DNA from: Triangularia verruculosa
Taxonomy: Eukaryota > Ascomycota > Sordariomycetes > Sordariales > Podosporaceae
Assembly: GCA_033296885.1 (NCBI GenBank)
Contig: MU863890.1
Span: 248,001-312,000 of the forward strand
Length of the DNA stretch: 64,000 nt
Direction of reading: 5' to 3'
In this document: piece by piece, positions 31,240 through 42,999 of the stretch
Layout: each line of letters starts with the position of its first letter
Numbering within the stretch: the first letter of the stretch is position 1
Made by a program: the position numbers and the translations under genes
The notes under the pieces: model-generated
Databases searched by the model: none
Told to the model about the DNA's origin: nothing
The model's input: only the letters and a program-made list of their open reading frames with translations

Positions 31240-32471
31240 CGATTGAGTGGGAAGAAACAGGGGCTGCAAGCTTGGGAGTGATCACCGACGGCATGCCTAG
31301 TGGACTGAGCAGGATTGGGAAGTATGTATATGGCCAGTAAATAGCTTCATCCTCGGGAAAATCACATATCCCCTCGCATTCTAACAAGGTTCTCAGCGCG
31401 ACACGAATGCCAACCACTATCTACCGTCCGAATGAACATGGCCACTGACAAAGGACACCGTCAACCAAAGACCCCTTATTTCTCACAACCTCCACGCCAC
31501 AAGAACCAACATCCCCCACACCCGCAACGTCGTATCCATCGACCCGAAAACTCGGAACGCTGCCCCCAGAAAGAGGCGTAGAAAGAACGCGATTCCCACA
31601 ACCAACAATTTCACACCTTCCATCCCATCGTTTGTGCCGCACCGAAGACCAAACCTTTTCCGTCCAAGTGATATCACCCCTCACCTTCCCTCCCTCCCAG
31701 CTACGCATCATCAAATAAATTACCTCCCCTCGTCCCAAACACACACACACACACACACATACACACACACACCACGCACACATGAAGAGAGTACCTACAT
31801 CCACCCAACGTTTCACAGCATCCCCTGTCTGTCCACGGTTACACAGACACCCAGGAGCAAAAGCGGCTGCTGCTGCTGCTATAGTATATGCACCTATCCA
31901 CCTACCCACCTACGTCTCTGTCCAACACCCGAATCAGGGGTTATCACCATTCACTGACCTCTTCAGCAACTTATTACACTCTCTCAAAAACAGAACCAAC
32001 ACATCAGTTGATACCCCCCTATCAACATTTTTAATACATCAACTCTAGGTTACTCGACCCTATTCGTTACAACATCTCTCTCTCTCTTCGTACAGATCCC
32101 ATTCATCATCGCTGCCATGCCCAAAAACCAAATGCCATACTGCTTTGCTGGTATCTTTCCAAAACATCATCATTCTGTCATCTCTGGTCGTTAAAAAAAG
32201 GTCTAGTAACCTTTATCCAGTTCGTCCCCAACACCAAAAAGCAAAAGGAGAAACAAAAAGTCATCCCGGCCGCCGCTGCCCGTATCCCCCCGCGTAGCGC
32301 TATGCCCGAGCCGACAGAGACCGAAACATGCCACCCATCCCCCCCCCCCCCCCCCAAACCCAGGCATTCATGAATGCCATGTTATTATCCCCCCTTCAAA
32401 AGAAAATGTCGTCAAAAAGTTATACAATCCCCATCGCACATTCCAAGTTCGGAGTAGTCGACCGGCGTAGC
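31240..32471. other. Intergenic, with a (CA)n microsatellite at 31739-31773 and a C run at 32340-32355
   Basis: About 1.2 kb of 3' flanks of two convergent genes. The CA repeat is about 35 nt. Open frames here (one of 162 codons on the minus strand) are low-complexity products of the repeat. No gene seen. Confidence 0.55.
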
Positions 32472-33425
32472 CTAATTCTCCTCTCGCTTAACGTAGGGTT
32501 TCCCTCGTCGCCCATGTCCATTTGATGGAGGAGAATTATTATTAATCGCTGCCAATCCTCGCGGTCCGACCATCCTGTTTTCTGTTTCGTCAGTCCAGTT
32601 GCTCCCCCCCTCCCCTCTGCCCTCCTTTTCGTTTTACCGTCATCAACAAACAAAACGGGGCCCCAAACAGAAAACTTACCAATCCTGCATGGCCAACCAC
32701 TCGCTCCACGCCGCCTCGGCCGCCTGGATCTCCTTCTCCGTCGTGTTCTGAAGCGGCTTCAAAAAGGGAATCGTCTCCTCCGCCCCCATGTCGTATGCCG
32801 CCTTGACATCCAGCCAGCTGTTGCTCTTGGTTGCAAACAAGTAGTTCCTTCTTTCCTGCTCGTGGAATTGGCCTATCCCCCTCTGCCAATCATCACCAAA
32901 GAACCCGTGCAGCACCGCCGGAAAGTCGAATCCGGTCGCCACTAACCGGCGGATATATGGCAGCAGCGAAATGTGCGATGGGAATGCCCCTAATAAGCCC
33001 GCTCCCCCGGGCCCGACAGCAGCAGCTGCTCGATTCGACGACCCCGGCGCGGCAAACCCGGCCGCGCTTAACCCAGGACCACCGCCTGAGGGAGAGTTGG
33101 CCCGAGAGGACAGGACTGGGTTCGAAGACTTTTGAAAGGGCAACTGGATGTTGACAAAGGCGGCAAGGGCCTGGATCGGACCTTCGTACTGGGCGTGGTC
33201 GAGAAAGTATCGTACACAGGACTGGAAATAGGGGTGCCAGTCGAAAATGTCAAACTGGGCGTCGGCAAAGGGCTGGACGGGAGGAGTGTTACTAATGTTC
33301 TGAGACGGCCGGCACGAAGAAGGCTCGCTGTGAGGATGACAAAAGCCCGGAGTCGGCCCTGAAGGAGACCAAAATACCTGTTCCCCTTGGAAGTTGTGGT
33401 TGTCACCGGGCCGCGGCATCGCCAT
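32472..33425 (-). CDS. Conserved fungal protein of unknown function
   Basis: Model complement(join(32472..32574, 32680..33425)), 282 residues. The 105 nt intron has a GTAAGT donor, ACTGAC branch and ACAG acceptor. Without splicing the frame stops at once after M-Q-D-W; with it, it continues M-V-G-P-R-G-L to a basic end (G-R-R-G-K-P-Y-V-K-R-E). I recognise the blocks Y-F-L-D-H-A-Q-Y, A-A-F-V-N-I-Q-L-P-F, Y-I-R-R-L-V-A-T-G-F-D, H-G-F-F-G-D-D-W and H-E-Q-E-R-R-N-Y-L-F-A as conserved among filamentous ascomycetes, but not a function. A low-complexity Gly/Ala/Ser insert lies mid-protein. The first ATG (33425) follows an in-frame stretch without an earlier ATG; a second ATG lies two codons on. Confidence 0.7.
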
Positions 33426-36400
33426 GGTCGGTGTTTTGTTTCTTCGTTGGACGAAAGGGGGTGTCCGAGGTTCCAAGTCCTTGAAGTGGAGAACTGTTTT
33501 GGATGTCAGCAGTGTTAGTCGTCAGCACGATTGCAAACGAGCACTAAGAGGGCAAGGCAGATGGATCAGTACCCTAAAGTCTAACGTGTCTAACAAGACA
33601 GTTTTTTTTGGGGGGGGGGGGGGGGGAGATGGCTCAACTTGTGGGTGATTTGTTGGCTTCCTTCGCTCAGACCTCTTCTCGAATGTTGGAGTTGATGGAA
33701 GGGCCCACTGCTCGCGTGTGAATCTGCACTGAACCGTCGGCAACAGGCTGGTACCGGTCGGTTGGAACGTTGATCAAGCGAGGTACTGCGCTACAACTGG
33801 AAATAGATACGGCATAAAAGATTGCCACCAGGGGGACACGGGATGCTCTAGAGATAAGATGGGGGGGATGATGAATGGGGGCGGCGGCTGCGTTAGGGCG
33901 CTTGGAAGTTGGGAGGGAACCTTTTTATAGCCGCCCGCGCTTGACCAAACTTTGGGACGACTGTGCATATGCCTGCCCCGGGAAAAATAGAAAAGCAAAA
34001 AAAACGTGTTGAGTGAGAGGGCACCACAGCCCGCAGGACAACAACGGTCAAAAGCCTGCACCGCAGAAGAAGCCAAGACAGCCAGACGGCAAGGCGAGGA
34101 TGCCGCTGCAGCTGAGCCGTAGTTAGCTCCCGGAAGAGAACAGGGTCCACGGTACCTGGTGCACAAGCTGCAATAGATTGGTAAGAGCTGTGGGGATGAC
34201 GATGATCAACAGAGTCCAACAAGAAGCTCTCATCGAGCTATACACCGAGTGCTAGGCAGGGGGTTATGCCATGTGCAGTACAGGCTAGCACCAGCATGAC
34301 CAGCTTCGGGTACGAGGGGGCCGATGCCTGCTGCAGGAAGCGATGTCTTTGTCGTAGAGTGTGTTGGAATTAGCTGCCCATGACCAAATATAGTCGGAAG
34401 ATCAGACAGGAGAGGCTCGATGCTGCCGACATTCCGTGTCGGAGCTCATCATCGGCAGCCAGGCACGAGGAGTTGTAGCCGCTAGTAAAGCTGTGAGAAA
34501 GATAGTGTAAGCAAGGTGTGATATCGGCTCCCTCGATGATGAATACGAATAGCTACGTGTGCCTGAGGAGGGTAGCAGCCAAGAGAAGCAGTTTACTTGG
34601 TGCTGATATGTCGAGGCATGTCGTTGGCGGGGAATAGTTGCGCACACTCCATCGAGAGTTTTGTCGAGTGGAGAGTTGGGATGAGGCGCATTCCAGGGTC
34701 CTGGGGGGGGGGGGGTTGCCGGTCCGGGATGTGGCGGCCAAATCAAGATGCAGCATGGGGAGCCGGCAGGGGCGTCGATGATGATCCCAGGGTGGTCCAG
34801 GGTGTGTTGGAGAAGGCTGGGAAAAGAAGGGCTGGGCGCGCCCGAGTCTCTGGGCCGCTGCAACCTTTAGCTTCTGTGGCTCCGAGAGCTAACTTTTTCG
34901 AGCCAATGCTTCATCTTCTTTTGCCAGCGACAAAAACGACATGTGCTTGGTGTTGTCCATGGCCGTGGCAGTCGGTTCCCTCTCATGTCACCCCACCGTC
35001 TCTGCCTGTGTATCCACTATCTGGGCTTGAGCCATGCAGGTAACACGCCACTGCCCTGGCTCGCAGCTTCCTACTGTGAACAAGCTCGTGCCATATTTCA
35101 ACACGTCGGTTAGGAAATTTTCAAAAGGCAGGAGCAGCCTGAAAAGTAGGTGAGGACAGGGGAGATATACGTCACGACTCGGCGGATGGCAAAGTTCCTC
35201 GAACTGGTAATAAATTAGAGATGAAACCGCAAGCAGCACCCCTTTGAGATTGACGTCCGCTGGAGCAATATTTGCTGTGCCATCATCAGTTCTTGACCAC
35301 ATAAGAATGAAGAGAAAATACATAGGCGGTGGTGGGACAAGCTGACTGGGGGGGAGGTACACAGTGCGGCATGGACGAGTACCCCGGCCGGGGTAAGTGG
35401 GAGGGGTCGCGGCAATATGGCTTGGCAGCCCACACTGACTTCGGCGACCTTGATCTTGCCTGCTCCGGATCAACTATCATCAGGTTCATTGGAGATTTCT
35501 CAGCTGCAGGGACCGACAGAATGTGCGCATGTGCGAGTACGGGCCGCGGTACGACGCAACGCGGCAGCTTGTCAAAGCCTCTGGCTTTCATGGGACTGTT
35601 ACAGAGCACGCATATTCTGTTGCAGCACCTCATACCGCCTGTGCCACCTGGCCAATGCGCCATTCCTTTATTCTTCTACTTCTTCTCGTCTGGCCATGCC
35701 TCTGACCTAATGAGAATGAAGAGTTGGAAAGACGGCGGCTCCGCGGCTCCGGAGAATTCAATTTTCAACAACCGAATGCAACCCCCCTCTTCCTTCAGCT
35801 ACCCAAGTATTGGCAACTATCTGGGCTAAGCGAAAAGAAAAGCCTCTCGCTATCATTCTTCGTGCGTACCTTGCACACTGGGTGATCCGTCGGTTCTGTC
35901 AAGGCCATGTGCATCGTCGTTCCAAGTGAGTGGTCCGGTGTGACAGCAGCCGTCGAGTATCATCTGCCGTGCCTCGCCCCCGACCCAGGAGAAGTTCCGA
36001 CATGCAGCTCGACGAACCATGAACCGTCCACTATGAACCGTTTCCGTTGATGCTGTGGTGTCAATCAAAAATGCGCAATAAAGCCCCGACGTCTTCTCGG
36101 GGGCACAACTTTGTCACCGAGAGAGACTCCGAGTTCGAGAGCTTCCAACAACTCAACTGCCCATCAGGTACTGGTGCCGTCCGGAAAGGTCCTGCAAGAT
36201 ATGCTGTGCGCTCGCACTGTGGGCAGTCGGCAAGCCTGCGGATCACACCAAACCTCAATAGGTTAGGAGGAAGATCTTGAACCTGGATCCTGGGAATTAG
36301 GTGCGCAAATAATGGCGGGCGGCTTCGGCTTCAGCTACCGACGCTCCGAACGCGAAGAGCTTGCACAGCTGAAAGATACATGAGACTTGGGCAAGTTCTA

Positions 36401-39400
36401 GTCAAGATCTACGTACTCCGGCGAACAGTCCTCCACTACCAAGGCCGAGTTTCCAATGCAAGGGCCGAGAGTGATTGATGACCGGAGACTGGTCTCAGGA
36501 GAGCAACAAATGGCCCTGGTGAGGTCTAGACCGCAAGTTCCTATAGCCAACTGGCAATTCCGACTGATTGTACCGCGCCTTCCTATTGGTCATCTAGCGG
36601 GGAGGGTAGGATATTGGCGGGAAACCAACGACGTGCCTTGGCACCACCACATTCATTGGAGCCTCGCAATCTTGAACCTTTTTGCAACATGCAAAAGGCT
36701 CTGCTTTCTTTTTCCATATCCAAGTCGGAAAGCGAACCTGCATCTTTGACGCACCCGGGCAACCCAAATTTCTTTTCTTCAACTAAGTTCCACCTAGACG
36801 CTAGCACGACATGACGAACATCGTTGCTTCTTCTCCTCTTTCACTGATCCATTCTATACCACCAATCAGATGACTCGGCGAAATCGCCGGACAGAACATC
36901 TCATCCCACGCAGTTGTCGATTGTTGACGCTCCCTCATGCAAACAAGCCAAACCAACCTCGCGGTTCCTGCACCTTCGTTTCAAGGGACCACAGCCCTTG
37001 TCTCACTCCTGCCGTTGACATGTTCCACCGTGTTTCTGTACCTCTCTCGACGTCCTTGTGTCTAATGAAAGGGGTAGGTACACGAGGCACATGGAGCTTT
37101 TGTTCTGACAGGCGTTTGAACACCGCGATCCCCGGCCTTCGATGACCTCTTCTGCGATCATACGCGGTACGGAGGAAATAACATTCGGAGAGAAAGACGT
37201 CATGCTTCTTTCAGCATCACGAACATTGCATGCCAGTATTTAGCCCAGCTCCGCAAGTTCCACCCCCCGCGGATTCCTCTTGTTTGGTTCATCGGTTTCA
37301 GTGCTTGGCTAGCTGGGTCATCGGCGAAACCTCCCCGTGTTGGATCACTTACATCATATTCCAGGCATGGATCTAGCAGTCGGCTTTGAATGTCCCTTCC
37401 TGCGTGCGGCTCTGACAGCTTGACAAGGCGATACCATCGAATCTATGCTTGGCGATATGCATCAGGTCGGAAACGTCGAAACTGAGCAGCACACAAGCGT
37501 GCTCTGTAGTGAGTTCCTGGCCGTGATATCAAAAGATCATCTGTGCATTTGTTGCTCCGATCTGTCAGGCCAGGTCAAAATATTCAGATCAAAGGGTCCA
37601 ATGTCATCCTGGCAGCCCTCGTGTTGTGGATCCCGAGAGTGGTCGCTCCCGAATTATGGAGGCACACGTCATGCAGCTCTGTTGCAAGCAGCCGACGCTT
37701 ATCGACCTACCGTCATCATCCGGACATCTTTGCGGAGCTACAAGGCTATCACATGCAGCTACCCGTCCCTAGACAGGGGCTACCCCAGATCCCGGGACGC
37801 GATCAACAACAAGCTCACGCTCGACCCGAGATCGTTTACTGTTGACAGGCTTGCCTTGCCGCACTGCTCCGCGTTAGCGGCTCCCCTGGAGCTCTCCACT
37901 TCTCCCCAGGACCCCTAAAGCCATGGTCGCACCCGGAAAAGGGGCCAGCTTTATCTTAGCAACCGTTTCTGGAGCTGAGACAAGCAGTCCCGTGGACGTC
38001 ATCGCGCTGTGGCTTCCCGGCATGATTGGTTTCACTGGTACCTCGACATGAGCTGCAGATGTTTCTTCCGGCCACCCAAGTACACTCTCACTCTCACTCA
38101 AAGAGCCACCCCTCATTGCCTTCACCCTGACAACGACGGGGCTCTTCTTGTTTGTCCAGGGCTGGCTGGCTAAGACAGACCCCAGTTGAAATATTTTGGG
38201 GTTTCAGGGTCCAAGGACAATTCCTCAACCTCCCAGAAGTGGTGTCACCGCACTTGTTCGGTCATTTTTCCATTTCTTGATTTGGGACGCCGAACCCCGG
38301 CTTGTTCATCCATGGAACAAACGCAGCTGGGATTGTTTTCAGTCCAATCATTCCATCCTGCCGGCAGCACACGGATGAAAAGATTATAACCCAGGTTGTA
38401 TGCGTTCCCTACAGTCATCCCGATTCTGACCTTCCAGTTCTCAGGCTCGATCACGGTGAATATCTATTTTTGCGCGATCGCGAGCCCGCAAAGCTTTATT
38501 CTCTTCTATGGCCTGCCTTAAGCAGGATGATCATGCTTCCCGTGGAAAGCTGATGTCATTTCACATGCAGCACCTGTCCCGAGTTTCCAATCATCGGATT
38601 GTTTGGTTTAGCATCGACAAACATAGAGGTTCGGGTGCCTATTCCGATCGATCATTCATAAGAAGATGTGATTTCCAGATCAGATAGCACTCAACGATCT
38701 TGAAGGGAGGTCATCGTCATGTGGTTGAAGGTGTAACAGGGAGGATACGTCACGGCACGGGTTTGCGTCTGACTGTTTTCTCATGACAAGAGCAATGGCA
38801 GCAACACCATACAATCCTCCTCGTATCTTCTTGACAGAATTTTCCAACTGGAATGGTCGAAACCTTTGTCGTTTGGTTCTTTCTCTCTGGTTTCTCAAGA
38901 CGCTATTCTTTTATACCCGATTAACCTTTGCTTGAGCCATGTTGTTCGTAGCCTGTCGGATGAAGCACGAGTGACTATACAGAAAACGCTTAGTCCATTC
39001 AGCTTTCATCGTCCTCTTAATCTCAAATAGATGTCAGCATGAGGTTGCCTGATCACCTGCGAGTCTTCACTTATTTCGACTGGTCGTTGGTAATGTCAGG
39101 CACGCTCGCTCCGCTTCGGCGCATTTCATGCGGGAGATTTACTGGTGCTTACTTGCAGTACGATATCTTTCACGATTGAAAGTGAGGTATTCTCAGAGAG
39201 TCTCTTGACAATGACTTCGTATGAAACATTACCACCCAGACTAAGAATCTATTGTCTGTAAAGATTACTTACCGTCTTCTAAAGCCTCTCTTTTCTCTCA
39301 ATGCCTTCTCCTACCTCTCAGTGTGCTGTTTGGATTCTGCAGTGCCAGTTCCTTTGTTCAAGGCGTAGTCTCAGGGGCTGTCTAGGGGTTGAGGCCTCAG

Positions 39401-39872
39401 CAGGGTTGGGTGCTGGAACCCCAGGGTTAGATGTACAGCTGCAGATTCTTGAACACAAGGAGCAACAACGCTGCTCGTTGTTCTCAGGTTGATCGCACTA
39501 GACTAGGTATCTTCATTTTAGCTAAGATGGAATCGAGATTTCTCATATTGAAGATAAGAATTGCATTGATAGACACGAGGACCAACAGCATGTGCTGGGA
39601 GCAATGACTTCTGCGAGTGTATTTATCGTGGCCAGCCTCGATAGGTGCATTTTGAGAGCACCCCTGTCAACAACGCTCGGGCCAAGCTTGATTGGAGCTG
39701 TGACGCTAGTGGGTGCCACTCCAAGGCCAGATTGCACACATCACTTTTTACGTGATCCAACTGTCGCACTCTCTTGACTGCTTTCCAAGCTTCCATTCTC
39801 CTTGGTACTTGGATCTCTTCTTCATTTCTTCTCTTTCTCAACCCCGTAAAACCCCTCCTGGAACCCGGCACT
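33426..39872. other. 6.4 kb region with no credible gene
   Basis: Between divergent starts at 33425 and 39873. Frames of 100-166 codons occur on both strands, but none shows domain patterns, codon regularity or compatible splice sites. Homopolymer G runs lie at 33611-33627 and 34704-34715. It could hold long promoters, 5' UTRs, non-coding RNA, or unrecognisable decayed sequence. I saw no tRNA, rRNA or transposase remnant. Confidence 0.45.
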
Positions 39873-40870
39873 ATGGTCAACTTCAAGTGGTCTTCTCTTG
39901 CTCTGCTCGCTCTGCGCGCCGCCACCGTCTTTGCTCAGGACGATGTAAGTGTTTTCTGTCATCGCGCCACCTGGACAGCTCCAGCTCAGCTCTAGCTTCA
40001 GCGAGGGGTGCAAGCTATCAATTGGCATCGACAAGTCGTAATTTGTAGGGCTGACATAGCATCAATCGCAGGTCGACGCCGAGCCCAATGTTTCCAATGC
40101 TGCTGAGACTCCCGAGCTCAAGGCCGATATCGAGACCACCTTCCCCGATGCCGACATCTTCGGCGTGAAGCTCGTCAACAACCGTATCAACAAGGCCCTG
40201 ATTCAGATTACCAACAACGAGGCGACCCCAATTGATGTTGTGTATATCGGTGGTGCTTTCAAGACCACTCAGCCGCTTCCCGAGGATGCGCCTGCTTGGG
40301 GCGCCATCATCCGCAACTTGACCGCTGTCAAGGTTGAGGCCTCGATTCCTCCCGGTGGCAAGCACCAAATCCCCTTCCAATTCACTCAGGATATGAACCC
40401 CCAGGATGTCATCCTCGATCTCATGGCTGTTATTACCCACGCCGACTCTGGTCACGTCTACCAAGTTCTCGCCCACTCTGGTCCCGCCACCATTGTCGAG
40501 CCTCCTACGAGCATCTTTGACCCCCAAATGTATGTTCTTCTGCCATTGCGTGACTCCTAATGCACAATACTAATTGCCTTCTAGCATCTTCCTCTACCTC
40601 TTCCTCACCGGCCTTTTCGGTGCCACGCTGTACTTCGTCTACAAGACCTGGATCGAGGCCCTCTTCCCCCAGGCTCGCCGCGCTCCCGTTGCCAAGGCTG
40701 GAAAGAAGGTCAAGAAGGTCGAGGTTGAGCCTCTCTCTGGCTCCGAGTCTGCCGGTGCTACCAGCACTGGTGCCGACAAGGACTACGATGAGGCCTGGAT
40801 TCCCAACCACCATATCAACCGCCCTGTCGCCAAGCGCGTCAAGAGCGGTGCCAGTGGCAAGACCAAATAA
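39873..40870 (+). CDS. IRC22: IRC22/TRAP-alpha-type ER single-pass membrane protein
   Basis: Model join(39873..39944, 40072..40529, 40585..40870), 271 residues. Introns are 127 nt (GTAAGT donor, GGGCTGAC branch, CGCAG acceptor) and 55 nt (GTATGT donor, TACTAAT branch, TCTAG acceptor). An N-terminal signal peptide (hydrophobic L-A-L-L-A-L-R-A-A-T) is followed by an acidic stretch and an Ig-like luminal domain with I-T-N-N-E, Y-I-G-G-A-F and P-G-G-K-H-Q-I-P-F, as in signal sequence receptor alpha and yeast Irc22. One TM helix (I-F-L-Y-L-F-L-T-G-L-F-G-A-T-L-Y) near residues 177-195 is followed by a basic cytosolic tail ending G-K-T-K. Likely role: translocon-associated ER protein. Yeast Irc22 itself is poorly understood. 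Codon use is strongly biased, suggesting high expression. Confidence 0.82.
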
Positions 40871-41815
40871 ATGTTGGAACAGTCATGGTATATAAACGGG
40901 AGGGATTTACCGGGAGGACACTTGGGAATTCGTGTCTTTCCGAGTGTAAGATGGGCTTTTGCGGTTACAGCGGGGTTGGTCGGCAGGTACATTTACAAGG
41001 CGGGCATTATTTACAATCTACTACATGGAAACTGGACTGGGAAAGTTTGGGTCTGACGATGACGAAAAGTTGGAGCATGGCGGGTGCTTGGTTTTTGTAA
41101 ATGTACAATATGCTTTGTATGCTGGTCTGGACTCTATGAATTAATGTCTGATTATGGGCGTTTGACACGTGTTGGGCATGTTTGATTGGGGAGGGAACGT
41201 GTTTTAGATTGGAGGCGTATACCACTTTGCTCACCACTGGCGCGTCGCAAACGGATGTCGAGCATGCTATGCAGAACCTGCCTCAGGAAAATCGCGAAAA
41301 TGATAATAATAATAATTAATCAATGGGCTAGAAAATTCGCGAAAAATAACAGACTTGATTGATGACCGGGTTAAAATGCAGCAGGTTACGCCCCTGAAAA
41401 CACACAGCGTCCCGGGCCGCTGGGTGATTGTAGGGGCGCGTGCCCGGTTGATTTAATTCCCCCCCATTTAATTCCCATTTTATTTTTTTTATTTTTGGGT
41501 TTCTCCCACTGTGTCCTCTTTCCTTTCTCTTCCCAACAAAAACAACATCAAACCACAAGACGAAAAAACACTTCCATTGAACGTGTTTTTTTCTTCTTTT
41601 TTATCGTCAATTCCATCAGGAGCAACTTTTTGTCGATTATTCAAACGCGTCAAATTTTTTCGATCAATTATTTTTCCCACCGCGCGCTGCGCAGACACGT
41701 CCATCCATCCACATTTGACGCGTCGTTTCCAACTACTTTGTACAACGCTGCCAACCAAGCGAGAAAACAACAAGCAAAACACGATTTCACCACTTTTGCT
41801 GAAAAATAAAAAACA
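40871..41815. other. Intergenic, AT-rich before the AT-hook gene
   Basis: About 950 nt. The first part is probable 3' UTR of the IRC22-type gene. From about 41290 it becomes AT-rich (ATAATAATAATTAATC, T-runs near 41480 and 41585), a likely promoter and 5' UTR of the next gene. No gene seen. Confidence 0.5.
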
Positions 41816-42298
41816 ATGGCCTCCACAGCCCCGACGACAACCAACAACGGAGATGGCGCGACGCCGGTGAAGCGTGGGCGGGGCCGGCCTCCGAAGCCGG
41901 AGAGCGAGAAGAAGCCGAAGCCAGTGCCGAGTGGGAGGGGGAGGGGAAGGCCGAAGGGGAGTGGAGGGGTGAAGAAGACGAGTGTTGGTGCGGGGGTGGA
42001 AAAGAAGGAGACTACGGCGAGGGCGAAGGCGATGAAGGCGAATGCGGATAAGGTGGAGGCTGAGGCTGAGGCGGCGAAGGTTAGGGTTGCGAAGGCTGCG
42101 AAGGAGAAGACTGCGGCGACGGGGAAGAAGAGGGGGAGACCGGCGGGGGCGACTGGGGCTTCTGGGGGTGCGGTGAAGAAGGCGGAGACGGTGAAGAGGG
42201 GTGGGCCGAGGGGGAATAAGAAGGGGAGGAAGGGGGTGAGTGAGAGTGAGGAGGGGGGTGATGAGGAGGAGGAGGAGGGGGAGGAGGAGAGTTCTTAG
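41816..42298 (+). CDS. AT-hook DNA-binding protein, HMGA-like
   Basis: Single exon, 160 residues. Three AT-hook cores: R-G-R-G-R-P-P-K-P near residue 20, R-G-R-G-R-P-K-G near 42, and K-K-R-G-R-P-A-G near 105, plus a weaker R-G-G-P-R-G-N-K-K. Between them is an Ala/Lys/Glu helix; the C-terminus is an acidic run of Glu, Asp and Ser. Composition and layout resemble HMGA-type minor-groove binders that act on AT-rich chromatin. The start is the only ATG before the first hook and has AACA context. Very GC-rich third positions. Specific targets unknown. Confidence 0.82.
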   Translation: MASTAPTTTNNGDGATPVKRGRGRPPKPESEKKPKPVPSGRGRGRPKGSGGVKKTSVGAGVEKKETTARAKAMKANADKVEAEAEAAKVRVAKAAKEKTAATGKKRGRPAGATGASGGAVKKAETVKRGGPRGNKKGRKGVSESEEGGDEEEEEGEEESS

Positions 42299-42999
42299 GG
42301 GAGGAAAGAGGATGGGGTTTTGGGGTTGTGTAATGTAGGGTATTGGTATGGGATTGTTGGGTTGGGTAGTGCGTTATGGAGTTTGTTAAGGATGTGTATT
42401 TTAAGGGAGAGTTTTTGTTAATGGATACTAATTATTACCTTACAAGGGAAGGGGAGGTTATGATAGTGTGGTGATGGTCTTGTTGGTGTCTTCCGTGACT
42501 GGTCCGTACTATGACATATGCTCTCATTGATCATGACCGGGCTGTGGAAGATTGTTATAGCTGTCCTGGTCTCAAGATAGGTATCAAATGACACTGGATA
42601 TCAATAATGATCACTCTTCAGACTGGGGATCAGGATGGTGATGGTACTCGTTAGGGCAATATATATGCAACTATCCCGAGTTCCTTATCAGAGCCACGCC
42701 CCTGCTGCTCATCCCGCGCGCCAGAGGTCAAAGCGTTTTTAGACCACTGCGGCTCTGCCAGTGGAGGGGCATCCAATCACTCCCTGACGGCAAACCTTTT
42801 TTCGATAATCTTTTTTCTGTTTCTCAAAAGATTCTTCTTTGCTCTTTTTTTCTTTTTTGCTTTTCCATTTCTGGGGGCTCTGCATGAGACTATGGAGAGC
42901 TGCGCACGACGACTGATTTCATTCATCACGACGTGAAAGAAATTCACTTTGCAACTACAAACAACCAACAACTTTCATCAGGCACCCCCACCATCGAAG
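42299..42999. other. Intergenic, no gene seen
   Basis: 700 nt: 3' flank of the AT-hook gene and T-rich promoter region of the helicase (T-runs near 42800-42870). Confidence 0.5.

Noticed and set aside
31421..31909. Minus-strand open frame of 162 codons
   Set aside because: Contains a Cys-Val run created by the CA microsatellite and an Ala run from a CTG repeat; no conserved pattern.
34402..35829. Several 100-166 codon frames in the 33-40 kb region
   Set aside because: No splice compatibility between them, no recognisable motifs, and amino acid composition like random translation.
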